A stretch of 64,000 bases of DNA from Marinobacter sp. THAF197a (GCF_009363275.1 NZ_CP045324.1:3968001-4032000), one strand, 5' to 3'; shown: positions 1-7,910, counted from the first letter of the stretch. Numbers and translations are program-made. Notes: generated by a model not told the origin, from the letters alone.

Positions 1-259
1 GTGCAATTCATTTGCAGTGTTGTTCAGTCCTTGATGCCTGCCGTCCTGGCAGACAACGCGTCAAACTGTACACAGGTGACCTGGCATTCTCAAGCAAAAA
101 CTGGCCAGCAATGGCCCAAACTGTGCTGTCGGGCAAACTTTTGCCAGATAGCCCTGTTGCCGGACCGAATGCAGTTTCAGTCAATGACGGCACTCCCGGC
201 CAAGGCTATACTCGCAATATCCTTTGAGGAGACAACCATTTACACCAAGGAGACACACC

Positions 260-520
260 ATGAGCGACCTGAAGGCGAAGTTTGATGAAGCGGTAAACTA
301 TATCCAGACCGCCGAGGGCGATTTCAAACCGTCCAACGAGCTGAAACTGGAGTTCTACGCCCTGTACAAACAGGCTACTGAAGGCGACGTGTCCGGCAAG
401 CGCCCGGGCATGATGGATTTCGTGGGCCGCGCCAAATACGACGCCTGGGAGAAGCTGAAAGGCACCTCCAGCGATCAGGCTATGCAGCAGTACATCGATA
501 AGCTCGACTCACTGAAGTAA
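260..520 (+). CDS. Acyl-CoA-binding protein (ACBP)
   Basis: An 86-residue cytosolic protein matching the ACBP family in length and motifs. The family binds medium- to long-chain acyl-CoA esters and buffers or delivers them to lipid enzymes. Visible family features are FDEAVNYIQ near the N-terminus, the LKLEFYALYKQATEGD helix with its acyl-CoA-binding Tyr and Lys residues, and RAKYDAWEKLKG at residues 53-64. The start is set by AAGGAG seven bases upstream of the ATG. The gene appears monocistronic. The 259 bases upstream hold no convincing gene. ACBPs are typical of eukaryotes and patchy in bacteria, so the presence hints at active acyl-CoA metabolism such as storage-lipid or hydrocarbon use; that link is inference. 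Confidence 0.92.
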   Translation: MSDLKAKFDEAVNYIQTAEGDFKPSNELKLEFYALYKQATEGDVSGKRPGMMDFVGRAKYDAWEKLKGTSSDQAMQQYIDKLDSLK

Positions 521-589
521 TACCCCTGGGCTGTGCCCGCCCCTTTGGCGCGTGCAGCCCTCAGCCGCAGGAAAATACCGCCTTCGGTT

Positions 590-618
590 TTGCGCCGTTC
601 AAACGTTTGTCATATGAT
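590..618 (+). promoter_or_regulatory. Putative sigma-70 promoter of the integrase-domain gene
   Basis: TTGCGC at 590-595 and TATGAT at 613-618 are separated by 17 bases, and the coding start follows 43 bases later. The spacer contains the 10-base palindrome CAAACGTTTG (600-609), which could be an operator. Assignment is by hexamer match only. Confidence 0.5.
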
Positions 619-661
619 GCGCGCAACATAACAACAACAAGCTTTCCGAAGAGTACACACC

Positions 662-973
662 ATGGATATTACCCAGGCGCTCGAGCAGTCACGGCCCGGT
701 ATGGTCGGAGATGTACAGGCCGCCATCCGCAAACGCCAGCTGAATCAGCGGGCCGAGCAAACCTACCTGCACTGGATCAGCCGCTTTGTGCTGTTTCACG
801 ATCTAAAAGACCCGGCTCATCTGGCGGCAGAAGATCAACTGCTGTTTCTGGATTATCTGAGCAACAAGATCCGCGTATCTCGGGCGAGGCTTAACCAGGC
901 CACCCAGGCGCTGACCTTCTTTTACGAGGATGTACTTGGTAAGACGGCCACCCCGAACGCAGCAGTGGCCTGA
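662..973 (+). CDS. Stand-alone integrase N-terminal SAM-like domain protein
   Basis: A 103-residue protein that is essentially only the N-terminal DNA-binding (core-binding, SAM-like) domain of tyrosine recombinases. The pattern RAEQTYLHWISRFVLFH followed by LDYLSNKIRVSRARLNQATQAL and FFYEDVLG closely matches the start of integron integrases (IntI) from family knowledge. The catalytic domain with its Arg-His-Arg-Tyr residues is absent: the frame stops at 973 and the next gene lies on the other strand. No attC-like array is visible. It could be an integrase remnant or a domesticated DNA-binding protein. The intact frame and its own promoter-like sequence favour an expressed gene, but function is unknown. 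Confidence 0.7.
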   Translation: MDITQALEQSRPGMVGDVQAAIRKRQLNQRAEQTYLHWISRFVLFHDLKDPAHLAAEDQLLFLDYLSNKIRVSRARLNQATQALTFFYEDVLGKTATPNAAVA

Positions 974-999
974 ACGGGCTCGAAGTGGCGCCGGGGGAA

Positions 1000-1461
1000 T
1001 CAGCGCCCGGTCATATTGACGTTCAGAGTATCGTAGGTGCGATTCTCCGGTGGCCGGATCGAGTAGGTGTTGCTGTGGGTCTGGCCCGGAATGAGCTTGG
1101 GATTGCTGAACCGGATATCCACCGGAATTTCGGAGCGCCCGAGATCGGTGCGGCTGTCTCTGGGCTGCAACGCCAGAGGATCAAGATAGAAATCGTCGTC
1201 ACTGGCGGTTTGCACGGGAACGCCTGCGGCCGGCGCTTCCAGCCCGCCCTCAATGACCGTATTGGCCAGGGCTTCCTCTTCGATGGAGCGGAACGGAATG
1301 GTATCAATGGTGGAGCGCTGCTCCAGTTCAAACGCCGGTGCCGTGTTGCTGGCGCTTTGCCCCTGAGCGCTGGCAGACATCAGCCCCAGCGATAGCACCA
1401 CGGTAAACATGGCGACCAGGCCTGCCCATTTTGAACCGGTGTGAGACTCTGACGAATTCAT
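1000..1461 (-). CDS. Hypothetical exported protein
   Basis: A 153-residue protein of unknown function. A hydrophobic stretch at about residues 12-30, ending in SASAQG, looks like a Sec signal peptide with cleavage after ASA, so the mature protein is probably periplasmic. The mature part is polar, without recognisable enzymatic motifs or cysteine pairs. It is convergent with the integrase-domain gene and lies downstream of greB on the same strand with a gap of about 110 bases. The start ATG was chosen because it gives a complete signal peptide and has AGGG upstream. Confidence 0.6.
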   Translation of the reverse strand: MNSSESHTGSKWAGLVAMFTVVLSLGLMSASAQGQSASNTAPAFELEQRSTIDTIPFRSIEEEALANTVIEGGLEAPAAGVPVQTASDDDFYLDPLALQPRDSRTDLGRSEIPVDIRFSNPKLIPGQTHSNTYSIRPPENRTYDTLNVNMTGR

Positions 1462-1570
1462 CGCATCAACCCTGAATGATCTTCCATTGCCCTTTCGGGT
1501 GACAATTTTTGATCAGTCTATCGCCATTGGTGACGCTTTGCTCAACCAAAAGACGATTCTGTGACGATTT

Positions 1571-2086
1571 TCACTTGCCAGTGTCTGCCGGCTGATACCG
1601 AATCCCGGTGATGACCACTGTCTTCCAGCCCTCCGGCGTTTTCACTGATACCTCATCGTCCAGATACTTGCCGATCAATGCCCTGGCAAGCGGGGCATTG
1701 ATACTGAGATAGCCTTTGGCCAGGTCAAATTCATCCGCACCCACCAACCTGTAGGTCTGTTCGTCTCCGTCATCGTCCTCGATGGTAACCCAGGCCCCGA
1801 AAAATACCCGGCTTTGATCGTCCGGCAGCCGGTCGACCACGGTAAGTTCATCCAGGCGCTTGCTCAGGAACCTTACCCGCCGGTCGATTTCCCGTAGCTG
1901 CTTTTTGCCATAGATGTATTCAGCGTTCTCAGAGCGATCCCCCAAGGCGGCAGCCTCGCGCACGGCCTGGGTGACTTCGGGGCGCTTCACTTTCCACAGG
2001 TACTGCAACTCCTCCCGTAACGCCTGCTCGCCGTCCGGTGTGATATAGCGCGGTCTTGGAGCCGTCGAACCTTCGGTCTTGCTCAT
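1571..2086 (-). CDS. greB: Transcription elongation factor GreB
   Basis: A 171-residue Gre factor. Gre proteins insert a coiled coil into the RNA polymerase secondary channel and stimulate cleavage of backtracked RNA. The N-terminal coiled coil (about residues 14-90) carries the tip sequence LGDRSENAEYIYGKKQLR. The YIYGKKQLREIDRR continuation is characteristic of GreB rather than GreA. The C-terminal FKBP-like domain follows (VFFGAWVTIEDDDG, then YLSINAPLARALIGK). The start is the ATG at 2086, with only a weak Shine-Dalgarno upstream. A terminator-like hairpin lies 38-64 bases upstream of the start codon, suggesting leader control. Confidence 0.93.
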   Translation of the reverse strand: MSKTEGSTAPRPRYITPDGEQALREELQYLWKVKRPEVTQAVREAAALGDRSENAEYIYGKKQLREIDRRVRFLSKRLDELTVVDRLPDDQSRVFFGAWVTIEDDDGDEQTYRLVGADEFDLAKGYLSINAPLARALIGKYLDDEVSVKTPEGWKTVVITGIRYQPADTGK

Positions 2087-2124
2087 CAGATCAGGGATTC
2101 CGGGTTAAACAGAAAATTCAGGGC

Positions 2125-2150
2125 AAAAAAAACCCCGTGGGTCACGGGGT
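2125..2150 (-). terminator. Intrinsic terminator in the greB leader
   Basis: On the minus strand an 8-bp perfect stem ACCCCGTG/CACGGGGT (2132-2150, 3-base loop) is followed directly by eight U residues (2125-2132). No minus-strand protein gene lies upstream for hundreds of bases. The terminator therefore either ends a short untranslated transcript or acts as an attenuator for greB, which starts at 2086. Confidence 0.8.
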
Positions 2151-2373
2151 ATAAGGCTAGCGCTGTGCTGGAGGGAGAAGCAAGCAACTTTCTACCTGCT
2201 TCTGCATCTACAATTTCCATTCTACAGAGCGGGCATTACCCGGCGGTGGCCACGGAATTACCTTTTCGCAAGGCTGAAACCTGGCTGATCGGCTGAAATT
2301 AGGTTGTACACTCTAGGCGCCGGAGATAGCGTGCGAGGTAATCAACACTGACTTTTCGTTTGGAGACAAATCC

Positions 2374-2646
2374 ATGAACACCAAGAAACTGATGAACCTG
2401 GCCCTTGAAGGTGTCGATAGCCTGGGCTTTCGCCTGGACAGCCTGGGCATCACCAGCAAACTGAATCGCCACAACATCGCGGCCTTTCTGATGGCTGAGC
2501 AGAAGCATCTGGAAGGGGAATGGGACAGCATTCAGGCCAAAGTGGACCGCCGCCGCTCCCAGTTCGAGCATATCAGCGGCCTGGTCGAAGCCCGCGCTGG
2601 TGCACTGATCAGTCCGGTGGTTAACCGTTTTCGCGCCAGTCAGTAA
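2374..2646 (+). CDS. Small hypothetical protein, helical
   Basis: A 90-residue protein with no family I recognise. It is predicted soluble and largely helical, with a basic segment (VDRRRSQFEH) in the middle and no signal peptide or membrane span. GGAG nine bases before the ATG supports the start. It is convergent with the histidine kinase gene, with only three bases between the two stop codons. It might be a small DNA- or protein-binding accessory factor, but nothing in the sequence decides this. Confidence 0.6.
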   Translation: MNTKKLMNLALEGVDSLGFRLDSLGITSKLNRHNIAAFLMAEQKHLEGEWDSIQAKVDRRRSQFEHISGLVEARAGALISPVVNRFRASQ

Positions 2647-2649
2647 GAC

Positions 2650-4131
2650 TCAGGCGCTACTGGTTTCGGTAGAGGACGACCTATCGTTCTGGGTTTCCTC
2701 TGCCTGCTCGGCCGGTGCTGCCTTGATCCGCTTGCGGATCCCGGTATAGGCGGGCATCCGCACGGTGACCGTCAAGCCAGGCGGCTCCTCTCCCTCATGG
2801 GTATCACTGAGCAAAATCTGGCCCTGGTGGATTTCCGCCACCGCACTGACCAGGCTCAATCCCAGGCCGTTGCCCGGCAGTGACCGACTCTTGCCCACCC
2901 GATAGAAGCGCTGGAACACCTGGCCTTTTTCGTCGTCCGGTATACCGATACCGGAATCCTGCACCTCAAACACCGCGCCCGCGCCATCGCGGCGAACCAC
3001 AACCTGAATGGAACCGTGCTCCGGTGTGTATTTGATCGCATTGTCGATCAGGTTACTGATCATCTGGAACAGCAGGTCCCGATCTCCCTCGATCATCACG
3101 CCCTGCTCCAGCGACTGGGCGAAGGATTGCTCCTTGTCTTCCGCCAGGGCTTCGTATAATTCACAGGCATCACTGACCAGCTCGTCCAGGGACACCACTT
3201 TCATATCCGCCGAATTCCCCCGGGTTTCCAGCCGGGCAATGCGCAACAATGCATTGAAGGTTGCCAGCAGCTGGTCCGCCTCAGCCACTGCCCTGCCTAC
3301 CTGTTCCCGGGCCTCATCGTTGTCCACGGCAATCAGGGTGTTCTCAAGCTGGTTGCGCAGGCGGGTCAGCGGGGTGCGAAGGTCGTGGGCAATGCTGTCT
3401 GACACATGGCGAATACCTTCCATCAGGTAAACAATGCGGTCGAGCATCTGGTTCAGGTTTTCGGCGAGCTGATCAAAGTCGTCTTCGGTACCCCGGGTGG
3501 GTATGCGCAGTGACAGATGGCCATTCATGATTCGCCGGGAAGTGTTATTGATGACTTCGATTCGGCGCGTGGTGCCACGGCTCATCAAAAAGCCACCCAG
3601 TAACGCCAGTGCCAGGGTGATGCCCATACCCCAGTTGATGGCGGTTTCGATCACCCGCTTGAGGTTAGTGAGCTCTTCAACATCCCGCCCCACCAGTAAT
3701 TTCAACCCGCCCTGGACCTCAAAAATCCGGGCACGGGCAAGCCGCTCCGGCCCCTGCCAGCCCACGGAGGAATCCAGGGTAAAGTTGATCCAGCCGGTGT
3801 CAGACGAGCGACTGCCCCCTGGCCAGGTTTCAATGTTACCTGCCAGTTTGAGGAAGTCGTCTGTGGTGAGAAGGTAGATGGATTTGGCGTTGGGGTCGCG
3901 GGCGACGCGCTCACGGATGATGGTGATCAGTCCGTTCACGCCACGCCCACGGTACTGCTCCGCCAGACCGGCAATTTCCGCTTCGATGGTTTCATCGGTC
4001 TGGGCGGTCATGAAGCCGGCCGTGCGCCAGTAGATGAATGCCAGCAACAGGAATACCGATGTGGCAAACACCACCATGTACAGCAGGGCCAGCTGAAAAG
4101 AGGATGTCCTGAGCTGACTAAGCAGTTTCAC
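2650..4131 (-). CDS. Sensor histidine kinase, membrane-bound
   Basis: A 493-residue kinase of the EnvZ/QseC architecture. It has a first membrane span at about residues 14-35, a periplasmic sensor of about 130 residues, a second span (WGMGITLALALLGGFLM), HAMP, a HisKA dimerisation domain with the H box SIAHDLRTPLTRLRNQ (phospho-acceptor His249), and an ATPase domain (ISNLIDNAIKYTP N box, VQDSGIGIP G1 box, GNGLGLSL G2 box). The GTG at 4131 is preferred: it overlaps the regulator stop by 14 bases and begins just before the first span, whereas a longer reading adds a Cys/Arg-rich leader that is only frame-shifted regulator sequence. The stimulus cannot be told; the pair resembles metal- or envelope-responsive systems such as CusS/QseC. 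Confidence 0.88.
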   Translation of the reverse strand: MKLLSQLRTSSFQLALLYMVVFATSVFLLLAFIYWRTAGFMTAQTDETIEAEIAGLAEQYRGRGVNGLITIIRERVARDPNAKSIYLLTTDDFLKLAGNIETWPGGSRSSDTGWINFTLDSSVGWQGPERLARARIFEVQGGLKLLVGRDVEELTNLKRVIETAINWGMGITLALALLGGFLMSRGTTRRIEVINNTSRRIMNGHLSLRIPTRGTEDDFDQLAENLNQMLDRIVYLMEGIRHVSDSIAHDLRTPLTRLRNQLENTLIAVDNDEAREQVGRAVAEADQLLATFNALLRIARLETRGNSADMKVVSLDELVSDACELYEALAEDKEQSFAQSLEQGVMIEGDRDLLFQMISNLIDNAIKYTPEHGSIQVVVRRDGAGAVFEVQDSGIGIPDDEKGQVFQRFYRVGKSRSLPGNGLGLSLVSAVAEIHQGQILLSDTHEGEEPPGLTVTVRMPAYTGIRKRIKAAPAEQAEETQNDRSSSTETSSA

Positions 4132-4798
4132 GCAGCATGTATCCCGCACCCCGAACCGTCTGCAGCAGGGGCGTGTCGAATTCCTTATCGATCTTGGCCC
4201 GCAGGCGGCTGATGTGCACGTCAATCACGTTGGTCTGGGGGTCAAAGTGATAGTCCCAGACTTTTTCCAGCAGCATGGTCCGGGTGACCACCTGGCCGGC
4301 GTTACGCATGAGATATTCCAGCAGACGGAATTCCCGCGGCTGAACATCAATGTTCTGACCGGCACGCTTGACGGTCCTGGCCAGCAGGTCCATCTCCAGA
4401 TCGGCAACCTTCAGCACGGTTTCCGTTTCCGCCGCCTGGCGATTGCGTCGAATCAGAGATTCGATACGGGCCAGCAGTTCGGTAAACGAAAAGGGTTTGG
4501 TGAGGTAGTCGTCACCGCCGCCACGCAGCCCTTCTACCCGGTCATCCACATCGCCCAGGGCGCTGAGGATAAGTACCGGGGTCTGATTTCCCGTTGCCCG
4601 CACCGTCTTGATGATGGACAGGCCATCCATGCCAGGCAGCATGCGGTCCACAATCATGATGTCGTACTCTTCACTGGCCGCCATCATCATGCCTTCCTTG
4701 CCGTCGGCCGCATGATCCACCACGAAGTCGGATTCTCTCAGTCCCTTCAGCAGATAATTTGCCACATCCCGATCGTCTTCGATTACCAGCGCTTTCAC
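4118..4798 (-). CDS. OmpR/PhoB-family response regulator
   Basis: A 226-residue two-domain regulator: receiver (residues 1-115) with acidic pocket ED at 8-9, phospho-acceptor Asp51 in MIVDRMLPGMDG, and Lys in the YLTKPFSF motif. This is followed by a winged-helix DNA-binding domain (VQPREFRLLEYLMRNAGQVVTRTMLLEKVWD ... VDVHISRLRAKID). It is transcribed first, with the kinase gene overlapping its end, so the two are surely a cognate pair. The GGGDDYLTKPF form is common in CusR/IrlR-like heavy-metal or antibiotic-response regulators, but target genes cannot be inferred here. Confidence 0.9.
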   Translation of the reverse strand: MKALVIEDDRDVANYLLKGLRESDFVVDHAADGKEGMMMAASEEYDIMIVDRMLPGMDGLSIIKTVRATGNQTPVLILSALGDVDDRVEGLRGGGDDYLTKPFSFTELLARIESLIRRNRQAAETETVLKVADLEMDLLARTVKRAGQNIDVQPREFRLLEYLMRNAGQVVTRTMLLEKVWDYHFDPQTNVIDVHISRLRAKIDKEFDTPLLQTVRGAGYMLRETA

Positions 4799-4901
4799 CG
4801 GTGCTCCTCCTGATAGCGGATTACATTAACTCTTAGGGTACGAAGAACTCCGGAAACCAGCCAGTTACCATCTTGTAAGAGGGTGTCGCCTATGACGACG
4901 G

Positions 4902-5681
4902 TCAATTTGCCGACCTGAACCAGCTCAGAGTGTCCTCCGTTTCCAACGATGGCCGGTATTCCGCACTCACCCAGCCCTGATAGCCCATTCGATCCAGCGC
5001 TGCGAAAACATTCGAAAAGTTAATCTCTCCGGTACCGGGCTCATGCCGGCCCGGATTATCGGCAAACTGGATGTGGCCAATCCACGGCAGCAGGCACTCC
5101 ATGGTACGAATCACATCGCCTTCCATAATCTGCATATGATAGACGTCATACTGCAACCGCACATTGTCCGCATCGAGTTCTTCAATCAATGCCATCACCT
5201 TGCCTGTGGTGTCCAGCATGAACCCCGGCATATCCACCCGGCTGTTAATCGCCTCCAGGCACAGGGTCAGGCCCGCCTCGGCAAAGCGATCAGCGGCATA
5301 CCGCACGTTCGCCACCAGCGTCTCCCAGGCGGTCTGCTCATCAAGATCTGCCGGTTTCAACCCTGCCAGGCAGTTCAGCTGCCGGTTGCCCAGCACCCGC
5401 GCATAGGCAATGCCCTGATCCACCCCGGCACGAAACTCCTCAACCCGGTCCGGCAAACAGGCAATGCCCCGCTCCCCGGCCTGCCAGCCACCCGGCGGCA
5501 GGTTGAACAACACCTGCGTCAGGCCCTGCTCCCGTAACTGCTCCGCCAGCTGCTCTGCCGGCCAGTCATAGGGAAACAGGTACTCCACCGCGGTGAACCC
5601 TGCGGCCCGGGCCCGGGCAAAGCGCTCCAGAAACGGAACCTCGGTAAACAACATCGACAGATTGGCAGCAAACCGTGGCAT
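4902..5681 (-). CDS. hyi: Hydroxypyruvate isomerase (TIM-barrel, Hyi-like)
   Basis: A 259-residue xylose-isomerase-like TIM-barrel protein. Hyi interconverts hydroxypyruvate and tartronate semialdehyde in the glyoxylate (glycerate) pathway. Typical segments are RFAANLSMLFTEVPFLERFARARAAGF at the start, LCLEAINSRVDMPGFM with the metal-binding Glu, YDVYHMQIMEGD, and GHIQFADNPGRHEPGTGEINF. The start at 5681 is set by AAGGAG upstream; longer readings add an Arg/Lys-rich tail overlapping the previous gene. It follows glxR by only 10 bases, so the two form an operon; the usual partner gcl is not present. Confidence 0.87.
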   Translation of the reverse strand: MPRFAANLSMLFTEVPFLERFARARAAGFTAVEYLFPYDWPAEQLAEQLREQGLTQVLFNLPPGGWQAGERGIACLPDRVEEFRAGVDQGIAYARVLGNRQLNCLAGLKPADLDEQTAWETLVANVRYAADRFAEAGLTLCLEAINSRVDMPGFMLDTTGKVMALIEELDADNVRLQYDVYHMQIMEGDVIRTMECLLPWIGHIQFADNPGRHEPGTGEINFSNVFAALDRMGYQGWVSAEYRPSLETEDTLSWFRSAN

Positions 5682-5691
5682 CGCCCGCTCC

Positions 5692-6624
5692 TTAGTTCTT
5701 TGAATTTGAAGAGTCTTCCTTCGGGCCACGGCCCAGCGACCCCAACAGAGTGCCGTTCAGGTGCTCCAGCTCCAGCAACAGGCCACTGTGGTCCACATCA
5801 CTGTGGCCATTCGCCACCAGTGACAAATACTCGTTATGGGTCTGCTGCGCCAACGGCAGCGTCAGCCCCTCGGCCCGGGCCTCGTCCAGAATCATCCGCA
5901 TATCCTTCAACTGAATCCGCGCCGGCGCCCCGGGCGCAAAATCCCGGTCAATCATCCGCTGGCCATGCAGCTCCAGAATCCGACTACCGGCAAACCCACC
6001 CATCAGCGCCTCCCGCACCGCCGCTGGGTCTGCGCCACCCTTGGCCGCCAGCAACAACGCCTCGGAAACCGCACCAATGGTAATGCCCACAATCGCCTGA
6101 TTCGCCAACTTCGCCAACTGCCCGGCCCCCACCGGCCCAATGTGGGTACACTTGCCCAACACCTCAAACACCGGCCGGGCCCGCTCAACATCCGCCTCAG
6201 ACCCGCCCGCCATAATACTCAAGCGAGCCTCAGCCGCGCCCAGAGTACCCCCCGACACCGGCGCATCCACAAACCCCGCCCCCTGCTCCGCCGCCAACCC
6301 GGCCAACCGCCGCGCCAGCGACGGCTGCACCGAACTCATATCAATCACCAACGCCCCCGATCTCAGCGCCGTCAGAGCGCCCTGAGCCACCAGCACGTCC
6401 TCAACCACCGAGCCATTTTCCAGCATGGTGATCACCACGTCAGCACCGGCAACTGCCTCAGCCGGAGTCCCGGCAATCGTTGCCTCGCCGGCAAAAGACT
6501 CACACTTGCTCGCGGTGCGGTTCCACAGGGTCATGGGGTAACCGGCCGTCAGCAGGTTACGGGTCATCGGTGCGCCCATTAGGCCGATGCCGAGGAAGGC
6601 GATGTGAGGAAGTCTGCTCGTCAT
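5692..6624 (-). CDS. glxR: 2-hydroxy-3-oxopropionate (tartronate semialdehyde) reductase
   Basis: A 310-residue 3-hydroxyacid dehydrogenase family protein. The NAD(P)-binding signature is FLGIGLMGAPMTRNLL, the substrate loop is FVDAPVSGGTLGAAEA, and the catalytic Lys lies in QLAKLANQAIVG. The reaction is tartronate semialdehyde to D-glycerate. Next to hyi it would channel hydroxypyruvate/glyoxylate carbon into glycerate. The family also includes 3-hydroxyisobutyrate dehydrogenases, so substrate assignment rests mainly on context. The ATG at 6624 starts the Rossmann fold cleanly. Its leader is occupied, from 26 bases upstream, by palindromic repeat copy A. Confidence 0.87.
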   Translation of the reverse strand: MTSRLPHIAFLGIGLMGAPMTRNLLTAGYPMTLWNRTASKCESFAGEATIAGTPAEAVAGADVVITMLENGSVVEDVLVAQGALTALRSGALVIDMSSVQPSLARRLAGLAAEQGAGFVDAPVSGGTLGAAEARLSIMAGGSEADVERARPVFEVLGKCTHIGPVGAGQLAKLANQAIVGITIGAVSEALLLAAKGGADPAAVREALMGGFAGSRILELHGQRMIDRDFAPGAPARIQLKDMRMILDEARAEGLTLPLAQQTHNEYLSLVANGHSDVDHSGLLLELEHLNGTLLGSLGRGPKEDSSNSKN

Positions 6625-6650
6625 TTTTCTGATCCCGCTCCAAAAGTAGG

Positions 6651-6765
6651 AGAAGCGGCTGGGTGGACCTTTCCAAAACTGTGCGGAGCCATGGATGGCG
6701 GAGCCCAAGCGTCACATGGATGTGCCGAAGGAGCGTGTTTTGGAAAGGTCCACCCAGTTGCTTCT
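6651..6765. repeat. Long palindromic repeat, copy A
   Basis: Inverted arms at 6651-6679 and 6737-6765 match at 27 of 29 positions and enclose a 57-base centre with its own small palindromes (CCATGG, and CACAT-GG-ATGTG). The centre carries GCCATGGATGGCGGAG (6688-6703), which recurs exactly in copy B on the opposite strand. The arms of A and B are also related, both containing a GG-rich part followed by CCTTTCC/CCCTTCC and AAAAC. It encodes no protein and resembles a REP/BIME- or MITE-like dispersed element. It sits between the rpoH terminator and the glxR start. Confidence 0.85.
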
Positions 6766-6795
6766 GCCCGGAAGTCTGGATTCTATAAGGTATAC

Positions 6796-6834
6796 AAACA
6801 AAAACGCCACCAACCGCGAACGGTGGTGGCGTTT
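6796..6834 (-). terminator. rpoH intrinsic terminator
   Basis: An inverted repeat of about 13 bp centred on CGAA (6803-6834) is followed on the minus strand by GTTTTTGTTTG. It lies 24 bases beyond the rpoH stop and is a good Rho-independent terminator. Confidence 0.85.
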
Positions 6835-6857
6835 CAAGCCAAGCCAGATGGTAGTAA

Positions 6858-7718
6858 TCAAGCCGCCTCGATCATCTGCGCCTTGATCTTCTTCATGGCA
6901 TTCTTCTCCAACTGCCGAATCCGCTCAGCCGACACACCATACTTGTCTGCCAACTCATGCAGCGTCGACTTACCATCCGTCAGCCAGCGCTCGCGCAGAA
7001 TATCCTGGCTGCGCTCATCCAGCGCCGACAACGCCTGCATCAACCGGCCATTGGAGTCTTCAGACCAATCGGCGTTCTCCAGCTGCACCGCAGGATCACT
7101 GCGACGATCTTCCAGGTAGTAAGCAGGCGCCTGGTAGCTGCTGTCATCGTCGTCATCCATCGGCCCTTCGAACGAAGTGTCGTGGGACGCCAGCCGGCCT
7201 TCCATCTCGCGCACCACCCGGGGCTCTACCCCCAGATCCTTGGCGACCGCGTTCAACTCATCGTGGTTCAGCCAAGCCAGCTTCTTCTTCTGACTGCGAA
7301 GGTTGAAAAACAGCTTACGCTGGGCCTTGGTCGTAGCGACCTTCACAATACGCCAGTTGCGCAGAATGAACTCATGGATCTCGGCTTTTATCCAGTGCAC
7401 CGCAAACGACACCAGACGCACGCCATACTCAGGATTGAAGCGCTTGACGGCCTTCATCAGGCCCACATTACCTTCCTGGATCAAATCCGCCTGAGCCAGG
7501 CCATAGCCGGAATAGCTCCGGGCAATGTGAATCACAAAGCGCAGGTGAGACAACACCAACTGACGGGCGGCTTCCACATCGCCATCGTAATGGAGTCGTT
7601 CCGCCAGCTTACGCTCCTCATCCACTGAGAGAACCGGAATGCGACTCGCCGCCTGAATATAAGACTCGAGATTGGCACCCGGAACCAGTCTGTCAGCCAG
7701 CTGTAAACTCGTACCCAT
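6858..7718 (-). CDS. rpoH: RNA polymerase sigma factor RpoH (sigma-32)
   Basis: A 286-residue group 3 sigma factor that directs RNA polymerase to heat-shock promoters. Region 2 (QADLIQEGNVGLMKAVKRFNP, then VRLVSFAVHWIKAEI) is followed by the RpoH box (TTKAQRKLFFNLR), which binds core and mediates FtsH/DnaK control. Region 4 at the C-terminus (LADKYGVSAERIRQLEKNAMKKIK) recognises the -35 element. GGAGG upstream of the ATG fixes the start. It lies downstream of ftsX on the same strand, 192 bases away, in the conserved ftsY-ftsE-ftsX-rpoH order, with its own promoter-like sequence and a terminator. Confidence 0.96.
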   Translation of the reverse strand: MGTSLQLADRLVPGANLESYIQAASRIPVLSVDEERKLAERLHYDGDVEAARQLVLSHLRFVIHIARSYSGYGLAQADLIQEGNVGLMKAVKRFNPEYGVRLVSFAVHWIKAEIHEFILRNWRIVKVATTKAQRKLFFNLRSQKKKLAWLNHDELNAVAKDLGVEPRVVREMEGRLASHDTSFEGPMDDDDDSSYQAPAYYLEDRRSDPAVQLENADWSEDSNGRLMQALSALDERSQDILRERWLTDGKSTLHELADKYGVSAERIRQLEKNAMKKIKAQMIEAA

Positions 7719-7747
7719 GCATTAACCTCCGAACCTGACAGCCGTAA

Positions 7748-7776
7748 AATATAACAACTTTTAATTAGACCGCCAA
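7748..7776 (-). promoter_or_regulatory. Putative sigma-70 promoter of rpoH
   Basis: On the minus strand TTGGCG (7771-7776) and TATATT (7748-7753) are separated by exactly 17 bases, about 30 bases before the rpoH start. The surrounding sequence is AT-rich. Additional rpoH promoters may exist further upstream. Confidence 0.6.
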
Positions 7777-7910
7777 GAACTTGATTAGTTCCCGAACTTT
7801 CCAGTAAAACGTTACAAAACAACAACCTGAAAAATCCGCCGTGGCTTTTCTGACTCCCAAACTACGCCAGAACAAGCTCTTTTTTCAATACGGTTTTCCC
7901 GTTACCCGGA

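Noticed and set aside
1..259. Several short overlapping open frames before the acyl-CoA-binding protein
   Set aside because: Different frames, no family similarity and no ribosome-binding sites; the segment may contain the ACBP promoter but I could not assign one.
662..973. An integron
   Set aside because: Only the N-terminal domain of an IntI-like protein is present, with no catalytic domain and no visible attC sites.
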